A DNA stretch of 64,000 nucleotides, from the NCBI GenBank assembly GCA_039654915.1, contig CM077599.1, positions 11,596,501 through 11,660,500 of the forward strand. Reading direction: 5' to 3'. Of this stretch, positions 39,192-50,975 are shown piece by piece (the stretch's first letter is position 1; every line of letters starts with the position of its first letter). The notes beneath the pieces were generated by a model. That model ran no database searches. It worked only from the letters and a program-made list of their open reading frames with translations, and was not told the origin of the DNA. Source of the stretch: Aquilaria yunnanensis (Eukaryota > Streptophyta > Magnoliopsida > Malvales > Thymelaeaceae). A program made the position numbers and the translations under genes.

Positions 39192-40337
39192 CTTCAATAT
39201 TAGGAAACCTACAAAATAATATCTTAACAGAAATAAAGCTAATTCAGTCTTATTTACAGATAATTAAATCAATAGCAAGGACATTAGAAAATGAAAGAAC
39301 AAATAAAAGATCATATGGCCACTGGCCAGTTGCAAATTGTTAAGGTTATCCAATCCCCGAAAAGAAAAGGTCATGATGTTGCTACCTTGTTTTATTACAA
39401 ACAAAAGAGAAAGATGCCCAAATGTGGAAGGTGGTGCAGAGTAGAATTCAGGATCACATCATCACAATTGCTTCGAATATAGATGAATGATATGGACAGT
39501 TACAGTATTTTGTGCCTAAGTATGATAAAATAACAAAAAATTCCTAGAAGTGCATATAATTAACAATTTTAATTAAGTTTTCTTATAATTTTTCTATCAC
39601 GGAAAACCTAAATGAATAAATTAAGAAAATGTTCCTTTCAGGATCACTCTAGAATAGTAATTCAGCCTAGTTTCCTGTTCTATCTCCCAACAAAAGATTT
39701 CTTCTGCTTGATTTTGAGTATCTGGGAGGAGATATATGATACAATAAACAAAGTTCATTTCACTAAATCAAATTCATGTAATCGCACAAGGTAGAATCAT
39801 CAGACTTCAAATTAGTATAATCACAAAAGCCAAAAAAGCACCATTATGCAACAGAAATTCTAAGAACGAGGCTTGGGGGAAAGAACAAAAGAATAATAAT
39901 GCTTACACTGTCAGATTTTATTCCAACAATTTGTCAAGTCGTGCATCTGAAAAGGAGCCAAAATCTGCTGGCAGGAAGTTGTATAATTTGGCCAAACTGA
40001 TAGATTAGCTCTGGTGCATGAACTACATGGGACTCCTTGCAACCGAACAGGTTAACTAGGTGGTCTTTTAAACAAAGGAAAATGTAGCTTTTCAGTGACA
40101 AATCAAGGGATCTTCAGGCACAATGCCGTTTTCTCTCCACAGGATCAGTATCAGAAACAGAGCCACCTTTGGAGCAGCCATCAATCGTTTATCAGCATGA
40201 GAGGAGCCTCCCTGCAATGTACTCAGACTGCTTTTCCACAGTGCTGCCTCCAATCAATTCATTGCTGGAGAAGGAGCAGTCTTCATCTATAAATAAAATA
40301 TCCAGCAACTTAACAAGTGTTCTTTGCCCTCACCTAA
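39192..40337. other. COQ2 upstream region
   Basis: The promoter side of COQ2 (minus strand) and the 3' flank of the small-protein gene that follows. AT-rich; its short ORFs lack any domain. A ccctcacctaatcacctcca stretch near 40330 covers the stop region of the next gene. Confidence 0.4.
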
Positions 40338-41420
40338 TCACCTCCAAATACGGATGACAATTTCTTCAACCTCCTCAATTTCCTGTATTGTGTCTTGCTG
40401 GAAAACAAAGTCTATGGTTTGTATGTAAAAAAAAATAACAATAAGTTGATGGTTTATGACAAATTGGTGATGTTCAAATCTAATGCACACTTAAGAACAT
40501 AAACACCAGAGAGTTGCAAATAACAAATACAGTACCTTGAAATGCTTGTAAGCTAAACCAACACAGCAAGCACCCACCACACCACTAGGAGTATTCAAGT
40601 GTTTGACATATGAAACTGTAAACATAACATTACGTTAGCTAGCAAGCTGGAGGTATAAAGAAACTTCAACTTAGAACCAACTGAAATATAAACAGAAAAT
40701 GGAATTATGAATCAAGACAAGTAATGAACCGTGCTGCTATCATTCTAAGTTCCGCTACAAGTCAATAATCTGCAAAGCAAACCTGATTTAAATAGGTTAC
40801 GAGACAAGTGACAGGTCAATTATCCCCCCCCCCCCCCCCCCCCTTCTTTTTTTTTCCAATGTCAATGGGTGGAACTTAAACATTGTGGGCAACAAACATG
40901 CCACAGGGCCAATTTTTCAATTATGTCCACACACACACAAACTTTGTTCTTCCCTGAATTCATATTCTTGAGCACTAAAAAGTGAAACTCAGTGCCTGGA
41001 AAGCTAAACCAAACCTTATCAATCCAAAAGTGAAATTAAAAATGCCGGTTTCAACAACCTAAATTGCAACCAAGAAAAAGGGGCCGCGATTTCAATCTAA
41101 AAACCGTGAATGTTCAAACATAAAAGTTGATAATGGGAACAATTACCTTTTGATTGGAAAGCTAGTTAAAGTCCTTGTTTCCTTGAGCTGCGTTTGACAG
41201 AAGACGAGCTCAATTGAGGTTTGTGCCGCGATTGAATGGAGACTCTGGCGGCAGAGCGGTGGTGGACTGGCGGTGGGTTGGGCAGGAACTGGGTTGCTGC
41301 TGGGTGGGTGTGCGGCTGCAGTGCGTGCTGGGTGGTGGGAATGGATGCGAGGCAAGACAAGGCTGCGGCAGAGAGAGGCAGAGACGACGCCTGCGAGGGG
41401 ACTGTGGAGAAATTAGGAGC
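40338..41420 (-). CDS. Possible small-protein gene (about 50 residues)
   Basis: Two well-formed exons, 40615-40536 and 40397-40338, join in phase and encode VSYVKHLNTPSGVVGACC, then VGLAYKHFK, then QDTIQEIEEVEEIVIRIWR and a TGA stop. The start is uncertain. If the intron upstream of 40615 is retained, an ATG nine bases earlier gives about 49 residues. Alternatively an exon from acceptor 40782 with ATG 40743-40741 (MIAARFIT) joins in frame using a weak GT donor. A 5' leader exon (to donor 41147) lies at about 41147-41420. The product has a short hydrophobic Gly/Cys segment and an acidic amphipathic tail. I do not recognise it. Confidence 0.4.
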
Positions 41421-41537
41421 AGAGTTAGAATTGTAGTAGGATTTAGGAATATTAAAAATAAAATTTAATATTATTCATTATATTAATATAACAGTATTAT
41501 GCTGGTTGAGATTTTGAGCTGAATTGTCAGTTAAAAC

Positions 41538-44500
41538 TAGGGATGGCCATGGAGCAGATCGACAGGCTCCATGGAGCAATCCACCTTTGCTCCACTTTTT
41601 TATGGATCAATCCACAATCCAGAATCCACTCCACTCATTTATGGATCGATCCATAACTCGGCCCACTTACCTTGTGGATATCCATGGATTCCAATCCATG
41701 ATATTTTGATAAATAATAAAAAAACATTTTTTGTAGCTATTTCAAATATTTTGAAATATGAAAACAATCAGTATAACATTAACAACATGTAATATGAAAA
41801 CAGTCAGTATAACATTAAAACCAATTCTTCAAACAGAAACATGTGTCACCAACGATGTTTTTTTGGTGCCTGACAAGATTAGGCACACCATGTGATTCTT
41901 CAAACAGAAACATGTGCCACACACGGGGTCTTTTAGGCAAAACCATAATGTAAGTCTAAGTAATTGCCACACTAATTTAACCTAAACTATTCCAGATTTT
42001 CTTTGCTTTTTCCTTCAATAACCAAAACTAGTTTAAGACTACCAACTACAAACACAAACTAGTCCAAATAAGTAATACAGAAAGAAAGTCACTTTGTTAC
42101 CCATGCTCAATAAGTTTGGAAAGTCAACTTAAGCAACTGAGCCGAAGTATACCATCTGGTGTAGGAGCTTAGTCCCATTTTGGTTCGATTTGCAACTAGT
42201 CTTATAATGCCCAAACCTGTACCTCTTATGACATTGCTTCGCTCAATTATATAACCAGAGACAAATTCAAGTGTGTCTTAAACTTTAAACCAAAGAAAAC
42301 CAACTCTTTGTCAAAGCTGCCACAGTTCAGTGAAAACAAGAAAACTGCAGCAAAGACTGCTGCCTGAAATGCACTTAGGAGACCATTTGTTTATATACGT
42401 ATGACCATTTATTTATAGATGCACTTAGGAGATCATTCTTAGGTAGCAGTTCGACATCCTATCTTACATGGCTAAATATGTTCCCGTTATTTTTTTTTTC
42501 AAAATACTCATAAACCTGCCTCTCGAACACAAGACTCACCTTAAAATACTGAACTAAAACATTTCCAAGGCCCCATGCCTCCCTTCTTCTCCACAGCTCT
42601 CTGGCTCCCCATCCAGCTCAGAAATGGCGAGGTTTCAGGACTGCAGTTGCCCTCGCGAAACGACGCATAACACTTCCCGGAGACCGACACTGCAGCCTCG
42701 ACGACCTGCCCACATCAAAGACCGTCACCGGAGGGTGGCGTTTGGAGATTCTAGTTCTAGTCTCCATCAGCAGCAGCCTGGGTGGGACCTCCAGACACTT
42801 TTCGGCGGTGAAATCGCCGGGGATGGGACTATGTGTTTACACCAAACACATGCCACTCATCACTCACCTCTATATATACATGATCGAAACCCACCATATG
42901 CCCCCCAGTTTCCTGCTTTATTTTAGACAACACAACAACTTTCCACCCTGCTTTCTTACTAAATTGGTTAAATTACCTGGTGAAACAATAATGAAATTAC
43001 CTGGTGAAATCGTGGATCAGTGGAAGAAGGGAGAGTGGGGACGAATCAGTGCAGCGAGAGGAGAAGACCGAGGATCAGTGGATCGAAGCCTCAAGGTCAA
43101 GATCTCCTTCAGCTTCGGCTGAAATCGAGAATCAACGAATCAGGACCGATGCTCTTTGACCTGATTGTGGCTGAAATTGAGCGTCTCCGGGAGGACCGCC
43201 AATGGGAGAGAGAGCATTTCGAGCACAACCAGCTGGAGTTCAAACCCAGGCAAGACACACGGCTCCATGAACGCGATAAATTGAGCCAGCTCGTATCACA
43301 TTAATGCGCCCCGATTTACACCTTTTTTCATTTTGGGCTGGGTTGCCAGAGTAACCCGGTTTGTAAAATGACTTATTACTAACTGCCATTTCGACTGCAG
43401 TTCATACATCCCACTTAACGTGTTTTTTTTTACAACCGGCTGACATGGCACATATGGCCCACTTTTTAATCCCATAACTACCTTTGGTTGGTCTTTGTAT
43501 TTACATGATATTCCGGTTGTCTAGTTAAAAACCTTATCACGTGTTCTAACAGGCTCCTCTTTTCCCACCTACTTGTCGACCAGTTCTCTAGCTGAAACTT
43601 ACAGCAATTCTTGTTTTTACAGTCATCTCCGTTCATTTCGATTGGCCTCATTCTGACAGATGTAACAATAGCCACATTTTCCAAACTTGCACGCCCTGGA
43701 CGAAATGGGCAGCTACTCCCCTCTGCCGCCTGTTATTCCTTCCCCTCCGTGTTCTGACCATGGCCACATCTGCCAAGCCAATTTGTGTTTTGTTCTATTA
43801 ATGACAACCAAACTTAGCCCAAAATTGGTTAATTATTGGCCTTAAATATTGATTTAGCCTTTTAAGTGGCCGAATTAATGAACAAAACGACTGAAATCTT
43901 CAAATTGTTTTATAAAATGAGATCTAGAGTTGGGGTTTTGAAATAGAAAAAATCAAAATAGGCTAGGATCTCCACCGCATCTGTTGCCCATCTATCTATC
44001 GCCAAACCTCATTCACACAACATTTCGGATCCTACTCTTCCAAACTCCCTGCTTTAAGCCCACCCACTCCTACAGCAGATGTCGCTGCCAACTACATCCT
44101 CATCATCCTTCTATAGCTTTTAGGCGCTGCTGGCATGATGACACCTTCATCGTGTCAAATGGATCGATGGCGAGGTAGAGCTACTTAAAGAGTTTCGATT
44201 GGAGGTTTTGGCAAGCATAGAGTAAGAAACTGTTCCCCATCACAACCTCACCCAATTTCCCCATCAAGCTTCTAGTTTCGCTAGCGTAGACCAACTATGG
44301 GAATGCCTCAGTTGCCTTAATCACAAGTTCGATCTCACTTGTATCTGAGTACTTGGCATTGTTGCAACACCATTTACATCTTCCAATTGTCCATCACCTA
44401 TTCACCGGGCAACAGCGATGGCTTAGATTTCTTCACAACGACCTTGCTCTTGGCTGGCTTTGACACATAAACAACATTATATGAGGCCTTAAGGGCCAAT

Positions 44501-44914
44501 TGGTGGGTTAGGGAGATTTGGGCAAAATGTGAAGAGATTTGGAGGATTGAAAAAGTTATAGGTTGAAAAAACATCTCAATAGAAGGACAAAGAGAAGAGA
44601 AAGATTGGTGGCTTTTGGGAGAATTAGATTTGACCAATGACATGACCGTAAATATGGGTAATTTGGTGGGCTTTTGGAATATGTATGAGAGTGTGTGTGT
44701 GTAAATAACACATTAACCCAAACCAATTAACTATAAACAAACTGGCCCTAGATTAGTGCTCCATGAAGCTTCAAACTTGACCCATTTTTTTAAAAAATCA
44801 TAGGTGGATCATGACCCGATCTGCTCCAAAACTAGTGGATCATCTAAACAGCTTGCTTCAGTGGAGCGGGTCAAGTCGAAGCTCCATTGGAGCATAGCCC
44901 CATGCCCATCCCTA
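41538..44914. mobile_element. Non-autonomous hAT-type element, 3.4 kb
   Basis: The ends are inverted: left tagggatggccatggagc, reversed right tagggatgggcatggggc, followed on both sides by 'gctccatggag' and 'ggagcagatcg' words. A perfect 8-bp duplication, gttaaaac, flanks it at 41530-41537 and 44915-44922, diagnostic of the hAT superfamily. No transposase is visible. The interior has GC-rich gene-like pieces (42600-43310 plus, and 44398-44643 minus) with ORFs up to 126 codons and no named domain, plus a short repeated cttcaaacagaaacatgtg motif near 41830 and 41900. Confidence 0.8.
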
Positions 44915-44922
44915 GTTAAAAC

Positions 44923-45378
44923 TCAAATAATTAAGAGTTTGAATCTAAAATGCAACTTAAGTTCTAGCTTAAGTCTTGTTAGCTTCATCTGATGATTGAT
45001 AAATGTTAATTTTGTGGTCAAACATGTTGACTTTTTGTCAACTTTGACCACAATTTTCTACCTTACCACTCAATATTTTTGGCCGATTCTTGCTTCGATC
45101 ATTCATTTTGTAGGTTGAAGAAGCGGACCATAGCATTGGAATGGCACCGGGACGAGCGGAATGAAAAACGGGAACGCAAAAGTCAACAGAAATTATAATT
45201 GTAAGGCCTAGACCCCAGAAGCAAGGCCTAGGCGCCACAGTACAAAAGTTCTCTGCCTAAAAAACGCACCCTGGAGACCTAGGCCCCAGGCATCTACGAG
45301 CCTGGAGGCTTAGGCGCCCAGGCACCCCTTCCTGGGGCTTAGGCGCCAGAGCCCCCTCGAGCCTGGAATCCTAAGCGC
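44923..45378. repeat. Flank with (GGCGCCTAGG)-type short repeats
   Basis: The space between the hAT element and the LTR element. From about 45200 to 45375 it consists of diverged repeats of words such as ggcctaggc, gcgcccaggc and cctggggctta. No gene was seen. Confidence 0.5.
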
Positions 45379-48300
45379 TGTTGACACCCAATTTCGTCTG
45401 ACCTTAAAAGAAAAAAATAATAATAATAATAAAATATATATTATTTTAGGGGCATTTTTGTTTTATAGAATTTATGTTAAAAAAATTATTAATTAATTAA
45501 TTAATTAATTATAAATCAAATCAAATCAAATCAAATCAAATTAATTAAAAATATGTGTATGTAATAATAAATATAATGTAAAAATAAAAAAATAAATAAT
45601 AATAAAAAATAAAAATATCCTTACCTGCTCCTTCTCGATTCTTCTTTCTGTTCTATTTAAACTCTCATACGCTCTCACCCTATCTATAACAGAGCTCCTT
45701 CTCATCTTCCTCTCCTTCTCACCGACTCATCTCTGACTCTCTCTAAAAACAATTCTCTCACTCTCCTCTCCCACTGACTATCTTCTCTCCTTCACCAGCT
45801 CTCTCTTTCTCCTACTCTCGCACTCTGAGTCTCTCAACGCTCCCTCTCAGAAACTTTCTCTCTCTCTCTCGGCTCCCCTAATTCGCTACCCTGACTCGCC
45901 TGATCTTCTTTCCTTCCTTCCCCTCCACATCTTTCTCCCTCTCGTCCCTTTTCTTCTCCCTCCTCTCTGCCCTTTTTTTTCCCGTCGTGTTCTCCCTCCC
46001 TTTACTCGCCGCGACACCGCGTCGCGTCCTTGGCTGCCGTGCTCCCGCCACTTGCTCGCCTCCCGTTCGTACTCCAAGTTCCTCACCGCCCCTTTGCCGT
46101 CACGCCTACTCCGTCGCCTCTCTCGTTCGCGCTCGCACGCCCCTGTCTCGCACGCCGTCGCGAAAACTATCACCGGTAGCCTCGCGTCGTACCAGTTCCC
46201 CCCCCCCCCCCCCCGGTTCGCTGCTTTCCCCCCGTCAGGCGCTCCCTCCGTTCACCACGCCGCCAGGCGGAACCTCCTCGCGTTGCCTCCTTTCTCGCCG
46301 CCAGCCCTGTACGCCCCGTTGCTGATGACGTCTCCAGTTCCCTCCGCCACCGAGGCCATCCCCTCGCTCCACCGCGTCGCGCCCGCTGTCGGTCTCTTTT
46401 CCCGCATCTCCCAGCCGTCGCACCAGCCAACCTGTTCGCGCCCCCTTGCCGTCGCCACCTCTTCTATGCCACTGTCACCGTTGACAAGTCCATCTCTCTG
46501 AGATTTCGCGAAAGCAGAGTAGGAAGAAGACAGATTTGGTCTTCACGAGAATTAAAATTTTATTTTTATTGGTATATCCCTCTTTTAGACCCTTATCTTA
46601 TTATATTTTTTTCATTTTAGTTACTAACCTTCTTTATTTTGCAGATTGGTTATTAATCACTAGTATTTTATTATTTTTATTTTTTCAGTTTTTATTTATT
46701 TATTTGCTTAGGTCATGTATTAAGTTTGACTACAAAATTCAAATATGAATTTAAATTAAAATTGTTTATTGGCTTATTTCTTTAATTTGATAAAGTTCTG
46801 AGATTTTAAGAACGTCTATATCCATGTCCGTGTGGTCTGATAAGATCTATGGTTTGGATAATAATTATTTAAAAATCTTACAAAATAATAACAAAATTGC
46901 ACGTCATCTTTGTGCTTTCTTGTTTGGCTGTGTGGGATGAATTGGTAGGTATTGCTAGACTTAAATGTACAGACCAGTTAGGAAATTCACCATAAATTGT
47001 GCAGTTCGCATCTGAGGCTGAAACTTGGCATGGCAATAGCTTTATGTGTCTAGTTTAACCGTGATTTCTGGGATTGCAATTTTGATAATCTTACGATTTT
47101 ATAGATTTATTTTACTGAAGACTAGTCTGTCTGGAATCTCATCAGTAGGTCTGCACAATCATTCTTATTACGAAATTCTTGAGAAATCATCTGCATGGAT
47201 TCCCATCCTATCAATTTACTGGTATGTACATATACATGTCTAGTTTATGTGCAATTTGACATATCATGATTTTGAGCTCTATACATTTTTCTGAAATTCA
47301 TGGACTGGAGGCATGTTTTTCTGGCCACCAGAGTGGGATTAGCTGAATTGCCAGAAATTGTATTATGTTGAAAAGTTAATGGCCCCCTGTCCCTTTTATC
47401 TATGAGTTTCAGCTATATGTCTTGTTAGTGGCATCAATGTATGTTCATGGATGTTTTGATTCTTTCTTTCTGAATGTTTACATGTGAGTTGCTAGGATGA
47501 ATTGGATTTTTTTTTATATAGTTGTTGAGGCCAATAACAAGGTGTTCACCTTCGCTAATAGCTGATCTTCAAATGTTTGTGAAGCTTTAGCGGCCATGGA
47601 ATCTGTTCATTAATTTGACATTATATCTCACCTGTATCCATTGTCTGTTGATGTGATCATGGTGAACTTATGGTCATTCTACATCATAAACCGTGTCTTT
47701 TTCACGAGGTTGCTGTTAGAAAATAATGTCTAACATTGTCTAAGTATGAGCCTGCAGGGTGCAGGCAACTAAGTACAAAGATCCATGATTTCTCCAACTA
47801 TTTTCAATTGCTTCTAGCTTATCTATTCAAGTTTTTTTTTTTTTTGTTTTGCTGATTTGTTAGTCTGAAAACCTGGGTTCTCCAACTATTTTGCTTTTCT
47901 CAATCTTTGTGAAGGCAGCTTTTTTTGTGATAAGACTAAAAGTTTTTGCTGAACTTTTTGATGTCATTAATATCCCTGTTTGTATGGTCCCAGTCAGTTT
48001 GCTATGATTAAATTCCATTTAATTGATTTGAACTCCAAATGACCGCTTCCTTTTTATTTTTGCAGATAGACTATTAACAGCTATTTTTTTTTTGTGCTAA
48101 TTTTTTTTATTTGATTTTTATTTCTTCTTTATTCTCATTTATTTATTTTTCTATGGAAAGTTATACCTCCTATCCTTTTTTTTTTTTTTTACGTAGATGG
48201 TTAAACGCCCATACTTTATTTATTTATTTACTTTTTCTGTAATTTTTTTTCTTTATGTGGATGATTAACCTCATTTTATTTATGTACCATTTTTAGTTGG

Positions 48301-49066
48301 TTAAGACACCTATCTTACTTCCTTACTTTATTTATATTTATTATTTCTATTACAACAAAAGCCCCCACTCTTTATCATTATTTGGAATACATATTTTTAT
48401 TATTTCTTTTAAATAACAAAAGAATTAAACTTATCTTTTTAATTCCTTTAAATAACAAAATTTAACCTTTTTTTTCTATAAATAAGAATCAATCATAACC
48501 AAATGATTTCACAAAAATTTATGATAAAATTAAAATTAATAATTTGATAAATTAAGAATTAAGATTTTTAAAATTAGAAAATCCTTGTCCGGGTGATCCG
48601 GTAGGATTCATGGCTTGGAGAAATATAAAATCTTTTAAAATAAATAAATTAAATAAAAAGATAAAAAAATCCATATTTTTACGATATGGATTAAAATTTC
48701 GTCAAATTCCGTGTCCAGGTGACTCGGCAGAGTCCATGGTTCGGAATTAAATCTTCCGTGTCCGGGTGACTTGGCAGAGTCCATGGTTCGGAAGTATCAA
48801 ATTTTATCCAAATAAATTACCAAAAATTCACGTTTCGACATAATTCAGTTAAAATTTCTATTTTTAAAAATTAACTGAAAATTATTTAAAAACAAAGTAA
48901 AACAAAATTAAAATCAACTAAGGTGCCAATTTTGGGCGCTATAACAAAGTTGTTTTAGCGTAACCGTACTCCCGAACCCCGAACTCTCGCAGACCAGCTT
49001 TAAGGTGACCAATCGACCTAGGTGAAACAGATTGGTGGCGACTCCAGAAAACCCGACGTTGCTACA
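45379..49066 (+). repeat. 5' long terminal repeat, about 3.7 kb
   Basis: It begins TGTTGACACCCAATTTCGTC and ends GTTGCTACA. The first 1.4 kb matches 62571-64000 nearly base for base, apart from a longer polyAT segment and C-run differences in the 3' copy. It contains a TATTTAAA TATA-like site at about 45653, a pyrimidine-rich stretch (45650-46000), a GC-rich stretch (46000-46500) whose ORFs are low-complexity, and T-rich DNA. The word tccgtgtccgggtgac...ggcagagtccatggttcgg is repeated near 48700-48790, with diverged forms at about 46820 and 48585. Confidence 0.85.
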
Positions 49067-49069
49067 GCT

Positions 49070-49088
49070 TGGCGACTCCACTGGGGAC
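49070..49088 (+). other. Primer-binding site
   Basis: tggcgactccactggggac begins three bases after the LTR end. Its TGG start is the complement of a tRNA CCA end, as required. Which tRNA primes synthesis was not determined. Confidence 0.65.
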
Positions 49089-49837
49089 ACGGTTAGTGAG
49101 TCGAGCCTAAAACTTGATTTGTTTTGTTTTGCTTTGCTTCTTTTTATGTGGATTTTTATATGCTATATTTACATAGCGAAAACATGCATTATGCATTTAC
49201 GACATGAAGCTCTATACCCGAGCTTCCTCGAATCGAACACGTTCTTTCTAAGCGGAATTGGTGTTGTTGTCCTTGTGAGGCCATGGTCTCTAAGTCTTCA
49301 CCGGTTTCAAAGTAGCAAAGTAGTGTATTGCCTCCTGAGACGGTTAGTCTCTGCATGGGCCCACGAAAAGCTACGACTCGAATTAATCCTTCCTTACATA
49401 AACCCTAGGGGGTAAGGAATTGGGCCGTCACTATACTTTAGTGATGGGATTCGGGAACTATCCCTGGCCTTTTTGATAAGCCACCTTATGCATATAGAAT
49501 TCCCCACTTAACCATAGAACTGACCATAGAATTTCTACCATTTTACCAACGCTATAAGCATGTCATTGTTATGCTATTTTGTTACCTTACTCTTTGTTTT
49601 CTTTGTGATTTATATTTATGGCTTTGACTTATTTTCTCATAAGAGCTTATGAGTTATTAATTTCTATTTAACTTGGTAATAACCTTATTTTTCTTTTGTC
49701 GTATTTCTGTTTTGTACAATTTTTCTTCATGCATCAAAACCACGCATCAAACTATAATAACTTTTTAATCTTTCTAATGAAAACTAGAAGTCTTAAAGTT
49801 CCACAATAGTTGATAATCAAACCCGCTCATCGCATGC

Positions 49838-50010
49838 ATGCATTACATCAATCACGAACATATAAAGTCTGATAAAAACATAATCTCATTTTGTATTGCA
49901 TGCGTCCATTATATCAATCACGTGTATATAAAATCTGATAAGAACGTAATCTCATTTTATATTGCATGCATCCATCACATCAGTCAAATGCATGTAAAGT
50001 CTAATAAAAT
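49838..50010 (+). repeat. Three tandem repeats of about 72 bp
   Basis: Units share gcatgcatccattacatcaa-like starts, then a taaagtctgataa-like word and aatctcatttt-like ends. They keep one reading frame (YINHxxIKSDKN repeated), but no coding function is implied. Confidence 0.65.
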
Positions 50011-50076
50011 AAATCTTACTTTAAAAACACTAAAATTGGACCTCAATACCGATATCCAACTCAGATCCAAACAAGA

Positions 50077-50975
50077 CTAATGGCAGAACAAACCAAATGA
50101 CGCCTCGCAGATATTGAATCCAACACAGAAAACATGACCGAGAAAATGAAATAATTAATGGAGCTAATCAAGGGGAAAACAGCACAGGTCCCCGTTAAAG
50201 ACTTACAAGATCTCACCTATCTTCCCGGATTCGCTCAACAACAAGTCTCAGTTCAAGAGAAACCCTTTCACGACTCAGGGCCATTTGATAACATTCATCT
50301 AAGGCACTATCCAATTTTTGAAGAAAAGAAGCCCCTACTTAAAAAAGATGAGGATACTAAAAAACTCGAGACCATAGAAAAGAGACTTCGGGCCATTAAA
50401 TAAGACACTGTATTTGGATCTCTTTCGGTGAACGATCTTTGCTTGATGCCAGATTTTGTGAAATATGATGGAATAAGTTGCCTCATCACTCACATTACAT
50501 TGTTTCTAAAAAAAGTACAACCACTTTTAAAAGACGAGAAAGTGTGGATACCATTTTTTTTTTTTTCAAAAAAAGTCTTACAAAGTCAACACTACAATGG
50601 TATCTAAGTCAAGGCCCAAAGAACATTAGAACATGGAATGATCTCGCTCAAGCTTTTATCAGAAATTACAAGTATGTTATGGACTTGGCCCCAGATTGCC
50701 AAACTCTCCAGAATATGAAGAAAAAGGAATAAGAGACCTTTAAGGAATACACACAAAGGTGGAGAAACTTAGCCGCACAAGTTCAACCACCTATGATAGA
50801 AAGAGAACTGATCGCCCTGTTTATCCAAACACTAAATAGACCATTTTATGAAAAACTACTTGGGAACACTTCAAGTAGCTTTTTAAATATGGTATTACCT
50901 GGAGAAAAGATCGAATTTGGAATCAAAACAGGAGAGCTGGTTGGTTCTTCAATTGGAGGATGTTTCAATAAATAA
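50077..50975 (+). pseudogene. Decayed gag of Tat/Ogre-like Ty3/Gypsy type
   Basis: Collinear gag blocks can be read: KKLETIEKRLRAIK, then after a stop VFGSLSVNDLCLMPDFVKYD, then in another frame LTKSTLQWYLSQGPKNIRTW, AFIRNYKYVMDLAPDCQ, and after another stop FKEYTQRWRNLAAQVQPPM and ALFIQTLNRPFYEKLLG. In the family this region is the capsid part that packages element RNA. Visible breaks are stops near 50090-50155, at 50401-50403 and at 50730-50732, plus a frameshift around 50570. It cannot make a full Gag. Confidence 0.8.

Noticed and set aside
42624..43304. Three overlapping plus-strand ORFs in the hAT element as a transposase
   Set aside because: No hAT dimerisation or catalytic motif could be read, and the frames overlap each other.
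45886..46501. Overlapping Arg- and Pro-rich ORFs on both strands, repeated at 63091-63715
   Set aside because: They lie in a GC-rich low-complexity part of the LTR and recur because the LTR is duplicated. Both strands are open because of composition. No domain.
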